Assembly (NCBI GenBank): GCA_024663395.1
Contig: JANFAH010000004.1
Coordinates: 2,790,001-2,854,000, forward strand
Source of the DNA: Pisolithus tinctorius
Taxonomy: Eukaryota > Basidiomycota > Agaricomycetes > Boletales > Pisolithaceae
Length of the DNA: 64,000 nucleotides
Reading direction: 5' to 3'
The number at the start of each line of letters is the position of its first letter. Within the stretch, counting starts at the first letter, position 1. Positions 9,361 to 22,039 of the stretch are shown in pieces. The notes under the pieces are model-generated. The model saw only the letters and a list, made by a program, of their open reading frames with translations, did no database searches and was not told where the DNA came from. The position numbers and the translations under genes are program-made.

Positions 9361-9985
9361 TGCGATCCCTTATGCTGCTGTCACCCCACAGACCCCCAAA
9401 GCTTGACCCCTGTTGACATCTGACTCACCCTGTCCGCTTTTGGATGTACTATATCGGCATCAGATCAGCGCTGCCTCTCTGTCATCCCACTTTGGCCCAG
9501 AAATGATCTCTTCGAGATGTGACATGCACAGCCTCCCCCTAATGCGATTCCAGTGCGCTTTCCCAGTTTCTGACATTACTTGACTCATACCTTGACATTC
9601 TGACTGTCTTTGACTCACCTATTGCCAATACTTACCAATCTTTTGCCCTTGCTTACTGATTCTTCGCTTTTTGGCTTACTTATCCTTACCAATGCTCACC
9701 AGTGCTTTCTAAGACGATTACCCACCGCTTACATTCCTTACTCATCAGTTACCAATCACTTACCAAGTGTTTGCACCTTGTTTTCCATAGGCAATGCCCC
9801 TGTACTGTATATAAATCACTGTACTTAGGTAGCAAAAAAAAAAAGAAAAAAGAAGACATCAGAGAGCCCCTCTTGCTCGCATTTTGTTATCATTCAGAAA
9901 ATCATTCAGCAGCTTCGATAGTTGAGACTTTATTAAGGGTCTAACTATCGTCTACTTCGCTTATTATTGTCTATCATCAATCTAC
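9361..9985 (+). repeat. Gypsy-2 3' LTR
   Basis: Begins TGCGATCC directly after the purine tract at 9347-9359. It contains four near-copies of CTTACCAA (around 9629, 9687, 9748, 9759), a TATATAAA box at 9808-9815, the 13-mer CTGTACTTAGGTA at 9819-9831, and an A-rich stretch at 9833-9852. The end lies before the Plavaka reading frame at about 10040; the exact last base is not resolved. Confidence 0.6.
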
Positions 9986-10039
9986 TTTGCTCCAAGTCCT
10001 CCCTGAGCTCAGTGCAGCTCAGAGCATTGAATTAAGTCG

Positions 10040-13000
10040 TCATCCATCCTTCTGTAGGCTGACAGCAGTCTGCCCCATCGCTTCCTCTCGCATTCCTGCT
10101 CCTTCTTCGTCAGGAGCACCCCCAACCCTCAGCACTCATCTTTGAGTGTTGTAGTTCGCAAAAACACTCCCAAAGAACAGGTTCCACCATCTAGGTACCG
10201 CATAGGCACACCACCACTCGCTTTCATTGTCTTTTGTGTTGGTTTTGGTTGGTTTCCACCACTGAACCTCACTTGACTCACAACGGATGATGGCGTTGTA
10301 AGATTCAAAGCCCTCTGTAGCAAGAGAATCGCAGGTCCAAAACGTCAGATATGGTCAGGCAGGTGGCGAATGATGTGAAACTTGGGCTTGTTGAACCATC
10401 GGGGCGTTCAGCGGGCCATGCAGTTGAGGAAGTGATCGATTGCCGCTTGCAAAACACTCTATAACAATTCTTAGTCACTACAGAGAGAAAACATTGCATA
10501 CGCACTAAGTGCTCTTTGGCATTGTCAATACACGGCTGCCAAACCAGAGGGACCAGCAAACATAGGGCAAGGAAGGCCTCGTAACATTCATGCGGAACAA
10601 GATCATAGAGTACGAATGGCGCGGCTTGAGAAATCGCATGAAAATCACATCTGTTGAGGGACCCTGCGTATTGGACCAACGTTTGACCTGCCAAGCGAGG
10701 GATGCTGAGTCCAGAGACATCAAATGAGGTGAGTCAAACCTGGAGTTCTGCCTTCTGTACATCATTCAGCCTGGAAATTGCGTCTCACCAGAAATACTTC
10801 ACAAATCCAAGCAATATGACATGCAATATTTCCACTGGAGTGTCTTGATGAGGATCGAGCCCTAAATGAGTGATTTGATGTCAGCATTGGACGATTGTAC
10901 TGTAGAGCATTGTTATCTTTGATTCTCCAGACTGGACTCATGAACTCTTCGAGGGGATGGCCCTGAAGGATCGCATCGACAGCCTCAGTATATTTGTCTG
11001 TCCCTGCTCAGATACCTTTCACGTGCTTGATGATGCACTCGACGAACACGTCCATGTGTGTGTCTTTGATGCCTGTCTCGGCCTTCATTTTGGCATATCG
11101 CGTCTTGCTCATGCCAGAAGCGACGTCGTGGAACATGCTACAGAGCCTATTCATCGTGTCTGCGTGCGTGCGTGGTGCATTGGTCTGAAGGAAATCATAC
11201 ATTAGCATAAGGACACTAGCCAATAGTAAACATACCCCAAGAAATTGCCGCGCACGATCCACAAGGTCCTGCATTGTTCTGAACGACGACCCTTTCCTTT
11301 CGACGGACGATCTTTGCGTACAGAGACATCGGACTCGGACATGTGTGATCTGGTCTCAACTGAGTGAGTGTCATCTACAGGATTTGTTACCATTCCGTCT
11401 GCAAGAGCTTGCATCGCCGGACCCGAGTCTACGCCTTTGACCCAGCAATTACGACAGAAAAATTTACCCTGCAAGCCCACATGGCATGCGAGTTCACTCT
11501 GCATAGGATTGTCGCCCGAGCATTGCCAGAACAGCAGGTATGATAAGGACCATCTCTCTTGCTTCCACATCCCAGGCCCAAACACCATGCGTTTGGGCAC
11601 GTCTATGTTTGATACAATAAGAACTTCTGAGCGCAAGCGGATGGGAGGTCACTTACTCGAGTTGATCCACAATGCCATCGAGCATTTCCAAAGGGGGTGC
11701 GATATTGGACATTGCAAGGAAATGAATGTTGCTCTCCTTGTGGACCATAACGCGAGGGAGTCCGGCTGCGGTGATAAGAAACGAGTTGTGCTTGTTCCAT
11801 TTTTTCGAAACGTTGCCAGATGTGTCATCACAATAAAGCCACATCATATAGTTGAGGACACGACGTCCCTGCGCCTGTGCACGCCACCTGTTACCAATGG
11901 TAGAGTCAGTCAATGTCCACGGTAAGACACCATGGCCCCATTGTTTTTATCAAACCTGTGACCTGGGATTGTAACAATCGCCAGAAAGAATAGATTAAAC
12001 ATATACTTACCTATGATATTGCGCGGGTCTGCTTGATGGTCCATTTCATAGGTTTGGAGGAGGTGTGGGAATGAGAGCAGAAGTTGAGTTGCTGGAACAT
12101 TGACGGTATCATATGCATGAACACATATCCACTGGTGCGGCCATTCATGACAGCATGAGCTCGCCACGCAAGAGCCAATACTCGACCTTGAAAGATGTTT
12201 GTGAATCTGAGGGTTTTGTATACCAATGCTCTGGAATGACCATCGTGCCATCTGTCAACTTCGTCAGCTCAAAAACATAGAAGTCTTGCCGACCCTTGCG
12301 AATCATGGGCATGGCGATGCTGGGATCGATCTCGTGCAACCATCTTGATGCTTGCCATGCTTGTTCAAGTCTGCCCCCGTGTCTTCAGGATAGTGGCATA
12401 TGTGTGGGTGGATCCATGGATTAGCCATTTCCTGTGCGAGTCAACATTCTCTGACCGCCAAACATGAGCTTTTAGGACGTACTTGTGCAATAATGGATGG
12501 CAGATGATTTACATAGTAAACGTGCCCCAGTGACCCTTGATAACGGACAGACGGAATCCCATATTGCGACTGAGTGAATTGTCGAGATCCTTGAGTGTTC
12601 TGGTGGACGGAATATTGTCGACACTGAGGACAGAAAGTCCCCAGAGGATGATGACCTGTAGTTGCGAATCCGAAAATAGCAATCAAGGGAGGTGCTGCAG
12701 AATGTCAAGTATGCACGTCTAATATGCATGAGGTGGCCAGTGTTCAAGTTGTTAAAACACGTCTACACACCTGCTTGTCTGGCCACGGAAACCACGTAGG
12801 GTTTGGTGGCATGGTATCGTTATGCTGGGACGGGCGTGCCACGCCGGGCTGAAGTGGCTCTGGGAAACCACCAGATACCATCAGTATGATCCCAAGGTAT
12901 ACTGCACGGAACCACTCACCCGGTTCAAAGCTCTCATCTGGAACATCAAAGCTGCTCGATCTGTCTTCATCTGAGGAAATCAGATCGTCGCCGCGGGCTA

Positions 13001-13444
13001 ACCATGCAGCCAATGTGCTGGCCATCGTGGTCAGCGTCTCGTCCTGTAAAGATGGAAAATACAGTTGATCATGGTCGATCACATCCCAGTCAAGCTGAAA
13101 TTGCTCTGAGACCTCGCAGGGAAGCGGTGTGCTTCGCAGGTTGAGCGGAGGAGTTGCCAGTTTCTGCGAGTTCTGTTTAAGACTTCCAGTAATGGGGGAG
13201 TCATATCGGGTCTGATTGGGGAGCTCGAAGGTCCGACTTGGGGGGAGAGGAGGTGCCAGATGTTCTCTTCATGTAAGGTCATCTTCTCGTGTCGTCGAGC
13301 ACTGCGGCCATCTTGCCATTTGTTGTCCTTGCAGGCCAGGCAAGTCCACTTGTAGTTGTTGCGACCAGAGCCCGCTTGCCAGACTTCGTATTTTGCGAAT
13401 TGAACGTGTTGGCAATGCGAATGCAACGAGGTTGAGTGTAACAT
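10040..13444 (-). pseudogene. Plavaka-type (KDZ) transposase, decayed and truncated
   Basis: Pieces in all three minus frames give one protein in order: an N-terminal zinc-finger-like region (TCLACKDNKW...RRHEK, 13.3 kb), GHVYYVNHLPSIIAQ (12.5 kb), DGTMVIPEHWYT (12.2 kb), YCDDTSGNVSKKWNKHNSFL (11.8 kb), NIAPPLEMLDGI (11.7 kb), SGDNPMQSELACHVGLQGKF (11.5 kb) and APFVLYDLVPHECYEAFLAL (10.6 kb). These blocks are hallmarks of Plavaka transposases of Agaricomycetes. At least one real intron is visible (11190-11241, GT...AG with a CTAAT-like branch site). Many frameshifts interrupt the rest. The C-terminal end is missing where the Gypsy-2 LTR begins, so it was probably cut by that insertion. Confidence 0.85.
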
Positions 13445-14337
13445 GACGTGGAGATAGGGGTGGGATCCGAGACTTACACTGGGGATTCCTAAGCTCTTTG
13501 GTCATTGCAATACGGCAGCGAGAGTTGACAACATTGAACATTCAACTCTGTAAAATTCGAGCACTGCTTCCGAACATCCAGATGCATTTTTGTTTGCATC
13601 CACAGTAGTTTCAAAAAAAAAATGGTCCCTAGGATTGTGTCTGCCACTAGTGATAGTGTAAATGCTGCCTGGCCTAATCCGGAATGTGCCAACTCATGTC
13701 ACACGCAACACAATTCGTCTTAATTCCCATGTTTAGGTCCGTTTAGATCTCAAGTGTGGCCGTGTAATGTCAGGTGTTCGGACTACTTCCAGTTGCTGAA
13801 CAGGCTCTTACAGTTATCGACAGTGACCTGTGTTCACTGAGTGGCAGAACACCGCATGTATGTACCATTTTACGGGATCATCGGACTTGTCCAGGGTGTG
13901 ACTTCTGGTATGAAGGGGAATGTACGTTCAACTCGTTCCATCGATGCGACTTGAACGGTCAACACTCCTGGGTCCAGACCCTCTTCGTTGCCACTTTCAG
14001 GTAGTTCACTCTTTTGAATATGAATCCCCAAGTTTCTTCACTCTTGCTAACTAACGTTTCTGAAGGCTCAATGACTGACGTTTGTCGCTCCTTCTACCAT
14101 CTCTTTTGGCCTGCGAACGCCGCTATGCATTGGTGGGTACAGCATCATCAATGTACGCTTACGAGTCACGATCGTAAAATTACCGCAACCTGCAGACTTC
14201 GCTTAACCTAGTTTTTAGGCCCCCAGCCGCATGGCATCGGCCAAGTATAGCCCCATAACCACAGGGCATCACGGAGATATTAGGTTTCTCAACCTGGCGT
14301 TTACTTTCCCTGTTTCTCTGACCTTTCGCTCGCAAGG
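13445..14337. other. Non-coding interval with the first array promoter block
   Basis: No gene recognised. From about 14030 to 14290 the sequence resembles the stretch upstream of copies C, D and E of the membrane-protein array (shared words such as GCATGGCATCGGCCAAG and CATAACCACAGG), so it is the duplicated upstream region of copy A. The terminal repeat of the Plavaka element should lie near 13.5-13.7 kb but was not identified. Confidence 0.5.
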
Positions 14338-15930
14338 ATGCGTTCGATGCACCTCCTTAGGCCCATCTCATTCCTTTCCTTGCCCATATGGACGGCCAAG
14401 GCATCCGTGTCAGTGGGAACAGCCACCGAATGCGGTCCTCTGGCCGTCTCTTGGACAGGTGAATTCCTCATATGCCCAGCTCTCAGTGCGCTCATGTGTA
14501 TTGGTGCACAGGCGGCCAAAGTTCTTTCTGGATCTTTATTTTCCCTGTGAGTCGGTCTCCTGCGTATTAGGCAATTAGTCCTATACACCGGTTTCAAAGG
14601 TCGACTACTCCTCTACATGGTACCCTGTACCATCCTCGGCATACAGCGGAAACCAAGGAAATTACACCATCCCTCAATTGCCACTGCCACAAGGGCAACA
14701 GTTTGTGTTGTCAATGTATGATGGAGCCGGGTTCATTATGGGGGGTACATCCGATCTATTACAAGTGGCGGGGCCCACCGATGGCTCCAGCTGCAACACA
14801 ACCTCGTCCCAGACTTTCTCGTTCGAAGATTCTTCGTCAGCTCTCCAGCAATGTGGGTACGTCTTAGTGATATGTCCATCGTGGGCATTGATACTAATGT
14901 CTCACTCCACCCAGATCCTACCTCTTTGACCACTATCAGGGAGCGGTACTGCCTGTTTCTATTATGGTCAGTAATATGTTGCTGTGTGTACCTCCTGCCA
15001 ACGCTCAAGTCAAATGCAGGCGATCATTCCTGGGGGAGAGTCCATCATCCTTCAATCGGATGTGACAACGGTGAACTACACCTGGACGGCAAATGTACAA
15101 GCCGGGACCTCGATTATATTTTCGATGTTGGATGCTAATGACGACTCAGGCGGCTGTTCTCCGCTTCAAACAGTGGGGGCCTCGAATGATGTTTCTTGTC
15201 TGGGCTCCACCTCCGCGTCATCCACTGCGAACATCCCACAGTCATCACAGTCGGGGTCTTCCTCTCAGGTCTGCTACCCCGCCATCTACTATCTCTCCGT
15301 CCACCACCGCTCCGTCTTTTACTCTTCCATTAACCACCGCTCCGTCCACCACTCAGGCTGGTTCTAGCTCCTCAACGACCCTTTCTACTGCCACTATCGC
15401 TGGTGTGGTGGGTGGAGGTGTGGCTGCGCTTGCGGCACTAGTGATCTTCGGCTTGTGCCTTGTCCATAGGAAGCGCAGGGACAGTTCCACCTACCCTGTT
15501 CCTATGGCACGTGATGTGCATCCATATCAAGGTGACCACGACCAACCCTTCGTATCGTCAGGTCGGACTATCCGGAGGATTTCCCGCGCTTACGAACAGG
15601 AGACCCACAGTTTCCACCGTGCCTCATCAACCCTGCAGCAAGGCCCCTTTGTCGACACTATCAATCCGAATTTTGCCGCCCATAATGATACAGGCATACC
15701 GTTGGGACCTTCATTTGCCGGGTCCGCGGCGCGGCACAATATCGTTGTAGAACATACTCGCCTGCCGTATCGCAGGCCACCGACCCCCCTCCACAATACT
15801 CGGAAAGGCCGGGCCCGCAGCAGGACAACGATCAGTACCGCGACCTCTATCGTCAGGGACAGACCTTGCCTATGTCCCGAGGTCCTTTGATCAAATTCCC
15901 CGCTACCTGCAACCTCACTCCCACGATAGT
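14338..15930 (+). pseudogene. Array copy A: single-pass membrane protein, frameshifted
   Basis: Same five-exon plan as copies D and E. Exon 1 (14338-14458) encodes the signal peptide and ends WTG; exon 2 (14512-14546), exon 3 (from about 14585) and exon 4 follow; exon 5 encodes the end of the ectodomain, a Ser/Thr stalk, the membrane helix (AGVVGGGVAALAALVIFGLC) and the tail. Three faults are visible: the exon 3 acceptor reads TATA where the other copies have TAGA, a base is gained near 15265 in the stalk, and one is lost near 15765 before the PPPQY motif. These may be true damage or assembly errors. The family function is unknown to me. Confidence 0.7.
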
Positions 15931-16159
15931 AGTCATGATTCACGTCTCACTTGTATACAGATTATCATTTCGGATACCACAGCATTTCTGGCTCTTTGAG
16001 TTTTCACTTTGTGGGTAGTTTTCAGCCTACTATGCACTATCCCATACCCTTCGCAGATATTTGTGGACGTTCCGTTAATAAGTTTTGATTCATCCTCTAG
16101 TAATGCCCTAATCCATGCTGCCATTGGCGAGATCTCTTGAAGGAGCTCTGAAAGCGCAC

Positions 16160-16730
16160 GCAAGGGTTGACAGTTTACAGACTGTTTGCGATTGACGATC
16201 GCGAAATCGCCACAGGCCATACTTGACCGGTGACCCTGCTTTAAGTCATCATAGCCCCCAATTCGACCCCATCCGTTTGCTGATGCTAATGACAAACCAT
16301 CTGAATCTCCAACAACTTGACACCCGGACCTCATGTTCTCTTGAGGTTTCTTTCCCTTTTCTCTACTTAGTCTCGTGTACATAGGTACACAAAGACCTAT
16401 ACTTGTAGATACCTTCCTCAGTTTTATCAAGAGACACTTTGCCCAGTTCCTTCTGAGCAAGCTCGAGACCTTTCAACTGAACTACCTTACCATGTGACTT
16501 GTCGCCCTCAGCGTTCCGTTACACGGCCGCTTCGATGTTGGATGCTGATATCAGCTCAGGCGGCTATTCTCTGCTTCAAACAGTGGAGGGCTCGAGTGAT
16601 GCTTCTTGCCCAAGCCCCACCTCTGCTTCACCCGAAAGCATCCCGCTGTCATTAAACCGGGGACTTCCTCTCCATCCGCCACCTCTCCGTCTATCAGCCA
16701 TGCCGGTCTATTTCCTCAACAAACATTAGG
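16160..16730 (+). pseudogene. Array copy B: remnant
   Basis: Two short pieces of the family survive. At 16170-16260 lies an upstream-type block (TGTTTGCGATTGACGATC and onward), and at 16530-16720 a piece of exon 5 (SMLDAD...GGYSLLQTVEGSSDASC) with the start of the stalk. No signal peptide, membrane helix or tail. This is a deleted duplicate, not a gene. Confidence 0.65.
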
Positions 16731-17239
16731 AGTAGATATTGCTCCGCGGTGGCAATACGTACCGTGGTTAGTCCTATGGAAAGCCGGACCGAACTACCGT
16801 TCTCTCAATCAGAGCTACGGAAGTTTTTCCGCATCAGCACAATCATATTGGGCATTACTCCTGGGTCTAGCCGCCGGCCCCTCCAGTACGTTGACAACTT
16901 GACTTCCGTGCGTCAATGCCGCTTTCAGGGTACTTCCCCCTTTTAGTATGAATATCTCTTGTTAACACTTCGATGAAGCCTTATTCTTACTCACGTTTAT
17001 CGCTCCTTGCTACTATGTCTCTCTGGGACGGTTGTTCACCAATCGGAGCACCCACCAACAAGTTACCATGTCTGTTTGCGATTGACGATCACGAAATCAC
17101 TACAGACCTTACTTAACCCTGCTTTAAGTCATCACAGGCCCCAGCCGCATGAGGTACAGGACTACTATATCTATCCCCAGGTTTTCCCGATCTGGCGTCT
17201 ATTTTCCCCGTTTCTCTGACCCTCTGCTCCGCGATCGGG

Positions 17240-18815
17240 ATGGGTTCAACGCAATCTCCTGAGGCTCATCTTATTGCTGTCCTCGCCTCTATTAATGACG
17301 AAGGCATTCTCCGTGTCAGTGGGAGCGGCCGCGACATGCTCTCCTTTGACCGTCTCTTGGACGGGTAAGTCGTTCATATACCCAGCTCTTCTAGTGGGCT
17401 CATGTGCATTCAGGTGGCCAAAGCCCCTTTGTATCTATGTTTTCCCCGTGAGTTCGCATCCTGCCTTCTATTAGGCAACCCGTTCTAGATATTGCCATAC
17501 AAAGGCCAACTACTCGTCTTCATTTTACAATGTGCCATCCTCGGCATACAACGGAAATCAAGGATCTTATACCATTCCTCAACTGCCACTGCCACAAGGG
17601 CAACAATTTGCTTTGACGATGTCTGATGGAACCGGATTTGCTACGGGGGGTACAACTGATCTGATACAGGTGGCGGCATCCACCAGTAGTTCCAGCTGCA
17701 ACACCGCCACATCCTTGGGTTTCACCTTCGTTGAAGCCTCGTCATCTCTACAGCAATGCTCGTAAGTCTTAGTGACCACGGACGTTGATGCTGATATGGA
17801 TATGTTACCGTACACTAGGCCCTATATCTTCAACGGATACCAGGGAGCAATACTTCCCGCTACTATTGTGGTTAGTAATATGTTGCCGTACATGCCTCAT
17901 GATTGCGCTCAAATCAAACGCAGGGGATCATTCCTGGGGGGGAATCCTTTCTCATTCAGTCCGGTGTGACAACGACGAGTTTACACGTGGACGGTAGATG
18001 TACAGGCCGGGACTTCGATCATGTTTGCGATGTGGGATGCTAATGGCAACTCAGGCGGTTGTGCTGAGCTTCAGTCTGTGGGGCCCTCGAACGATGCTTC
18101 TTGTCTAAGCTCGAGCTCCCCTCCATCCACTACAAGCATTCCGCAGTCATCACAATCGGGGCCTTCTTCTCCATCTACCACCGCTCCATCTACCACCTCT
18201 CCGTCTACTATTCAGACTGGTTCTAGCTCCCCATCAATCCTGTCTAGCGCCACTATCGCTGGAGTGGTGGGTGGAGGTGTGGTTGCACTTGCTGCGCTAG
18301 TGATCTTCGGCTTGTGCCTTGTCCGAAGGAGGAACAGGAACGATTCAAGGCACTCTGTTCCTACGCCACATAATGCACCTCCTTTACATTGGGAGGACCT
18401 TCATCAGGGCCCGGATACATCTATGACCGCACACATATACCCCCTTCAGCACCAAAGTGATCATCTTCAGTCGTTCGTGCCGTCATCAGGGCAGACCATA
18501 CCCAAGATGACCTATGGTTCACACCGTGGCTCGACAAGTCTGCCGCAAGACTCCTCTGCAGACGCTACGGGCGTACTGCCGGCACCGTCATTTGTCGGGC
18601 CCATGACGCACAATATTGTTCACACGGATGTAGAACGTGCTCCGTCTACTGCATCACAGGTCATCGACCTTCCGCCGCAATACTCGGAAAGGCCGGGGCC
18701 CGCAGCAGGACAATCATCAGTATCACGGCCGCTATCGTCAGGGACAGACCTTGCCCGTGTCCCGAAATCCTTCGATCAAACTCCCCGCTACTTGCGATAT
18801 CACCCGCCACCATAG
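17240..18815 (+). pseudogene. Array copy C: single-pass membrane protein, three apparent insertions
   Basis: All five exons and their splice sites can be aligned with copies D and E, and exon 5 ends in a clean tail with VIDLPPQYSER (PPQY at 18672-18683). One extra base is apparent in exon 1 (around 17253, shifting the start ATG against the signal peptide), one at the start of exon 3 (around 17490) and one in exon 5 (around 17975, AGTTTAC for AGTTAC). From 18021 the frame is open to the stop: stalk, membrane helix, RRRNRND stop-transfer, tail. Either a pseudogene or a gene with assembly errors. Confidence 0.7.
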
Positions 18816-19148
18816 TTGTGATTCGCGTCTTACTTGTATATGAGAAACCATTTGGATACTACAGCACCCCTGGCTAACTCTTTGGATTTTTTGCTCTTTT
18901 TGATGGATTTTTGCCTATTATGTACGTTCCCACTCCCCTCGCAGATATTTGTAGGTATTCGCTGGTCAATGAATCTAGTTTTGATCCATCCTCCAGTCTG
19001 AGCATAGAAAAACGCGTAAGAAAGCAAGTCGAACCGCCAAAAACCAAGACACGTAAGTACGGAAGCGTGGAAAGCGTTATGTAATAGCGCAACCAACAAA
19101 AAGAACAGGAAGAAAAAAAGTGAAAATGTCAAGGGAGTAATCTAAGTA
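18816..19148. other. Downstream region of copy C, conserved 3' block
   Basis: No gene. Contains the block CCCCTCGCAGATATTTGTAGG near 18935 that also follows copies A, D, F and (inverted) E, so it belongs to the duplicated unit. Confidence 0.5.
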
Positions 19149-19824
19149 CTATCACTTGACCGGTGTTGCAACATCACAAAGCATGGCTTCAGAACTACAC
19201 AATCACATTGGTAATTACACTACAAAATACATGGACACGTGGAGGAACACGTACATAGAAACTTCTGACAAAAATAAAGAGGATATGTGTGGTGTAGAAG
19301 ATGCCAGAGAGATGCCGGTTTTTGGACACAAAATGATACAGAGTTGCAAATGTTCCCATCTGCGAAACTGTGGGCTGTCACACAATGTCACACCTTACAT
19401 TGTAACTCCGACGTGCTGATACTCCAAACTGACTTACGTCGGCGGTGGCTGATAATGTCACTCCACCATGGCTCCGCTTGTATTGTCACGCTCTTGCATC
19501 ACATTATCACAACAACAATTACAATCAAAGGATCCTTCTTGTTGGCCTTGGAATTCTTTCAGGAAGCAGGGAAGTGTCTTAAGAGTCCCCAGATAGCATT
19601 TCATGATTTTCTGACATGGTTTGATTTCAGCCCTGGCAAGTTATTCTGAAAAGGACCCTTTTTAAGCAGTATATTGATTTCCCCTCGTCCACAGGTGCGG
19701 TTTTTTTTTTAAAAGTATACAGCCCCTATGTCTATAGTATATCATGCCCTACGTACAATTATGCAGCTTGGATTGAAGTGTGGTGTGGTGTAGTTAGCGT
19801 TTTGCAACATTGGTCAAGTGATAG
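19149..19824. mobile_element. Non-autonomous DNA transposon (MITE-like) with TA target site
   Basis: The ends are inverted repeats: 19149-19171 starts CTATCACTTGACC, and 19802-19824 is its reverse complement with two mismatches in 23 bases. TA flanks both sides (19147-19148 and 19825-19826), as expected for a Tc1/mariner-type target duplication. The interior has no convincing reading frame, so it would depend on a transposase elsewhere. It sits between array copies C and D. Confidence 0.7.
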
Positions 19825-20328
19825 TAAAAGAGAGACATCTTGCCTGCGTTTTGCGACTTTTCCTTGAGGGCAATTCATACCGTGGGATTTCTGGGAACCG
19901 CTTTCCTTTCCATTACATAATAGATCATACACAGCCCCTCCGTATATGTCGCTTTATTTCCGTCAATGCCGCTTTCAGGCACTTCACTCTTTTCGGTATG
20001 AATCTCTCTTCTTGATTGCCTCTAACACTCCAGTGAAGCATCACTGACGTTTATCGCTGGTTGCTACTACATATATCTTTGATGCTGTCCTCGATTGCAC
20101 AATTAATGATAGGAGCACCCACCAACTATGTCCGCTTGCGATCACAACCAATCTCGCCGCAATCTGCAGACCTTCCTTAACTTGGTTTAAAAAAGGCCCC
20201 CCAGCCACATGGCGTTGGCCAAGTACAGCCCTATGACCACAGGACTCCATTGCGGAAATGAGTCCATCACGTCGTTTTCCCAATCTGGCGTCTATTTTCC
20301 CTGTTTCTCTGGCCCCCTTCTCGCAAAG

Positions 20329-21728
20329 ATGCGTTCGACGCACTTCCTGAGACCTATCTTATTCCTTTTCTCGTCCCTATGGATGGCAAAGGCATTTTCG
20401 GTGTCAGTGGGAACAGCTTCTGAATGCGCTCCATTCACCGTTTCTTGGACGGGTAAGTCCTTCGTATGCACAGTTGTTAGTGGACTCGTACGTATTGGTG
20501 TGCAGGCGGACAGAGCCCTTTTCAGATTGCTATTTTCCCCGTGAGTTTTCCCCCTATCTATGTACTAGGCAACCTGTCTCAAGATAGCGGTTACAAAGGC
20601 TGATGATCCCCCGAGTTTCTATACCGCGACATCCTCACCTTACACCATTTCTCAACTTCTGCTGCCACAAGGGACCCAGTTCGTGGTGACGATGTCTGAT
20701 GCAACCGGGTTCGCAACTGGGGGCACAACTGACTTGATAACGGTGGCGGGGCCCTCCAGCGGCTCCAGCTGCAACACTACTTTTCCGACCCTGAGTTACT
20801 ACTTCAGTGATACTTCGTTGCCTTTCCAACAATGCGGGTAAGTCTTAGAACTGTGATTGTCGTGGATGTTAATACTGACTCCACTCTTCTCTAGACCCTT
20901 TGAATTCAACGGATACCAGGGAGCGATACTGCCCGTTACTTTTCTGGTCGGTAATACGTTGCTGTGTATATCTCCTGCTGGCGCTCAAGTCAAATATAGG
21001 CGATCATTCCTGGAGGGGAATCATCTATCCTTGCGTCTGGTGTGACGACAACGACCTACACCTGGACGGCAGATGTACAAGCCGGGACCTCGATTATATT
21101 TTCGATGTTGGATGCTGAAAACAACACAGGCGGCTGTTCTCTGGTTCAAATAGTAGGGGGCTCGAACGATGCTTCTTGCCTGAGCTCCAACTCCCCTTCA
21201 TCCACCGCAAGCATTCCGCAGGCGTCACAATCGGGGTCTTCCTCTCCCAGCCAAACTAGTTCTGGCTCTTCAACAACCCTCTCGGTTGCCGCTATCGCTG
21301 GAATTGCAGTCGGAGGTGTAGTTGCACTTGCTGCGCTGGCGATCCTCTTGTTATGCTTTATGCGAAGGAGGCGCAGGAATGATTTCACGTACTCCACTCC
21401 TATGCCATCTAATTCGCCTCCTTTACACTCGGAGGTCACTCCATACCCAAGCTCCTTCCTGCGGTCTGACCAGACTATATCCGGGATGACCCATCTTGCC
21501 CCGCAGGACACCTCCAATTTACCCCGTGCCTCGACAAGCTATAATGATACCAGCGTATCGTCAGCACCGCCATCTCCTCCGGGGAAGGGTTCCACGATCG
21601 TTATGACTCCTTCCGGGTCTACGCGGTACATTGTTCATACGGATATAGAAGATGCTTCGCACACCGCATCGCAGGTCATCGAACTTCCGCCGCAATACTC
21701 CGAAAGGTCGGGACTCACATGGCAATAA
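20329..21728 (+). CDS. Array copy D: intact single-pass membrane protein with PPxY tail
   Basis: Exons 20329-20452, 20506-20540, 20584-20837, 20895-20946 and 21000-21728 join without a break to 397 residues. Residues 1-22 are a signal peptide. An ectodomain follows with Cys near 33 and in the SSCNT, QQCG, GGC and ASC positions and repeated SPYTISQL / TGFATGGTT strands. A Ser/Thr/Pro stalk leads to one membrane helix at about 252-275 (AAIAGIAVGGVVALAALAIL) and a basic stop-transfer. The 120-residue cytosolic tail ends VIELPPQYSER; PPQY is encoded at 21687-21698. Such proteins occur across Agaricomycetes, with no function known to me; the plan suggests a cell-surface sensor or cell-wall-linked protein. 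PPxY would bind WW domains of Rsp5/Nedd4-type ligases (inference). Confidence 0.85.
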
Positions 21729-22039
21729 TCACCATCGCCGTTTCTGTCGTTGGGAATTGAGTATGGAGTCACGGAGCTTGCCTATGTTTCGGATCAGAGT
21801 TCCAGCCACTTGCAACCTCACTTGCCACTATAGTCGTGATACGCGCCTTCGTTGCACATGGAACATTATTTTGAACATAGTAGCACATCTGGCTAACTTA
21901 TTTCATTTTCGATTTCCCCGATTGTTTCCAGCCTATTATGCATGTTCCCATTCCCCTCGCAGATATCTGTGGGCGTCAGTCTAGTCTTTGATGTTAGCAT
22001 CGTTAGCTATACAGCATGTGGGAGATAGAGCAGCCCGGT

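Larger units (their letters stand above)
7491..9985 (+). mobile_element. Gypsy-2: right part of a Ty3/gypsy element
   Basis: Plus-strand remnant of a second gypsy element: the C-terminal half of integrase, a further open region, a purine-rich tract (9347-9359) and an LTR-like block with a TATA box. The left half is missing and should continue beyond the left end of Gypsy-1, which appears to have landed in its integrase gene. Its right end adjoins a Plavaka transposase. Confidence 0.75.

Noticed and set aside
10860..11205. Plus-strand frames over the Plavaka region
   Set aside because: They are antisense to recognisable transposase blocks.
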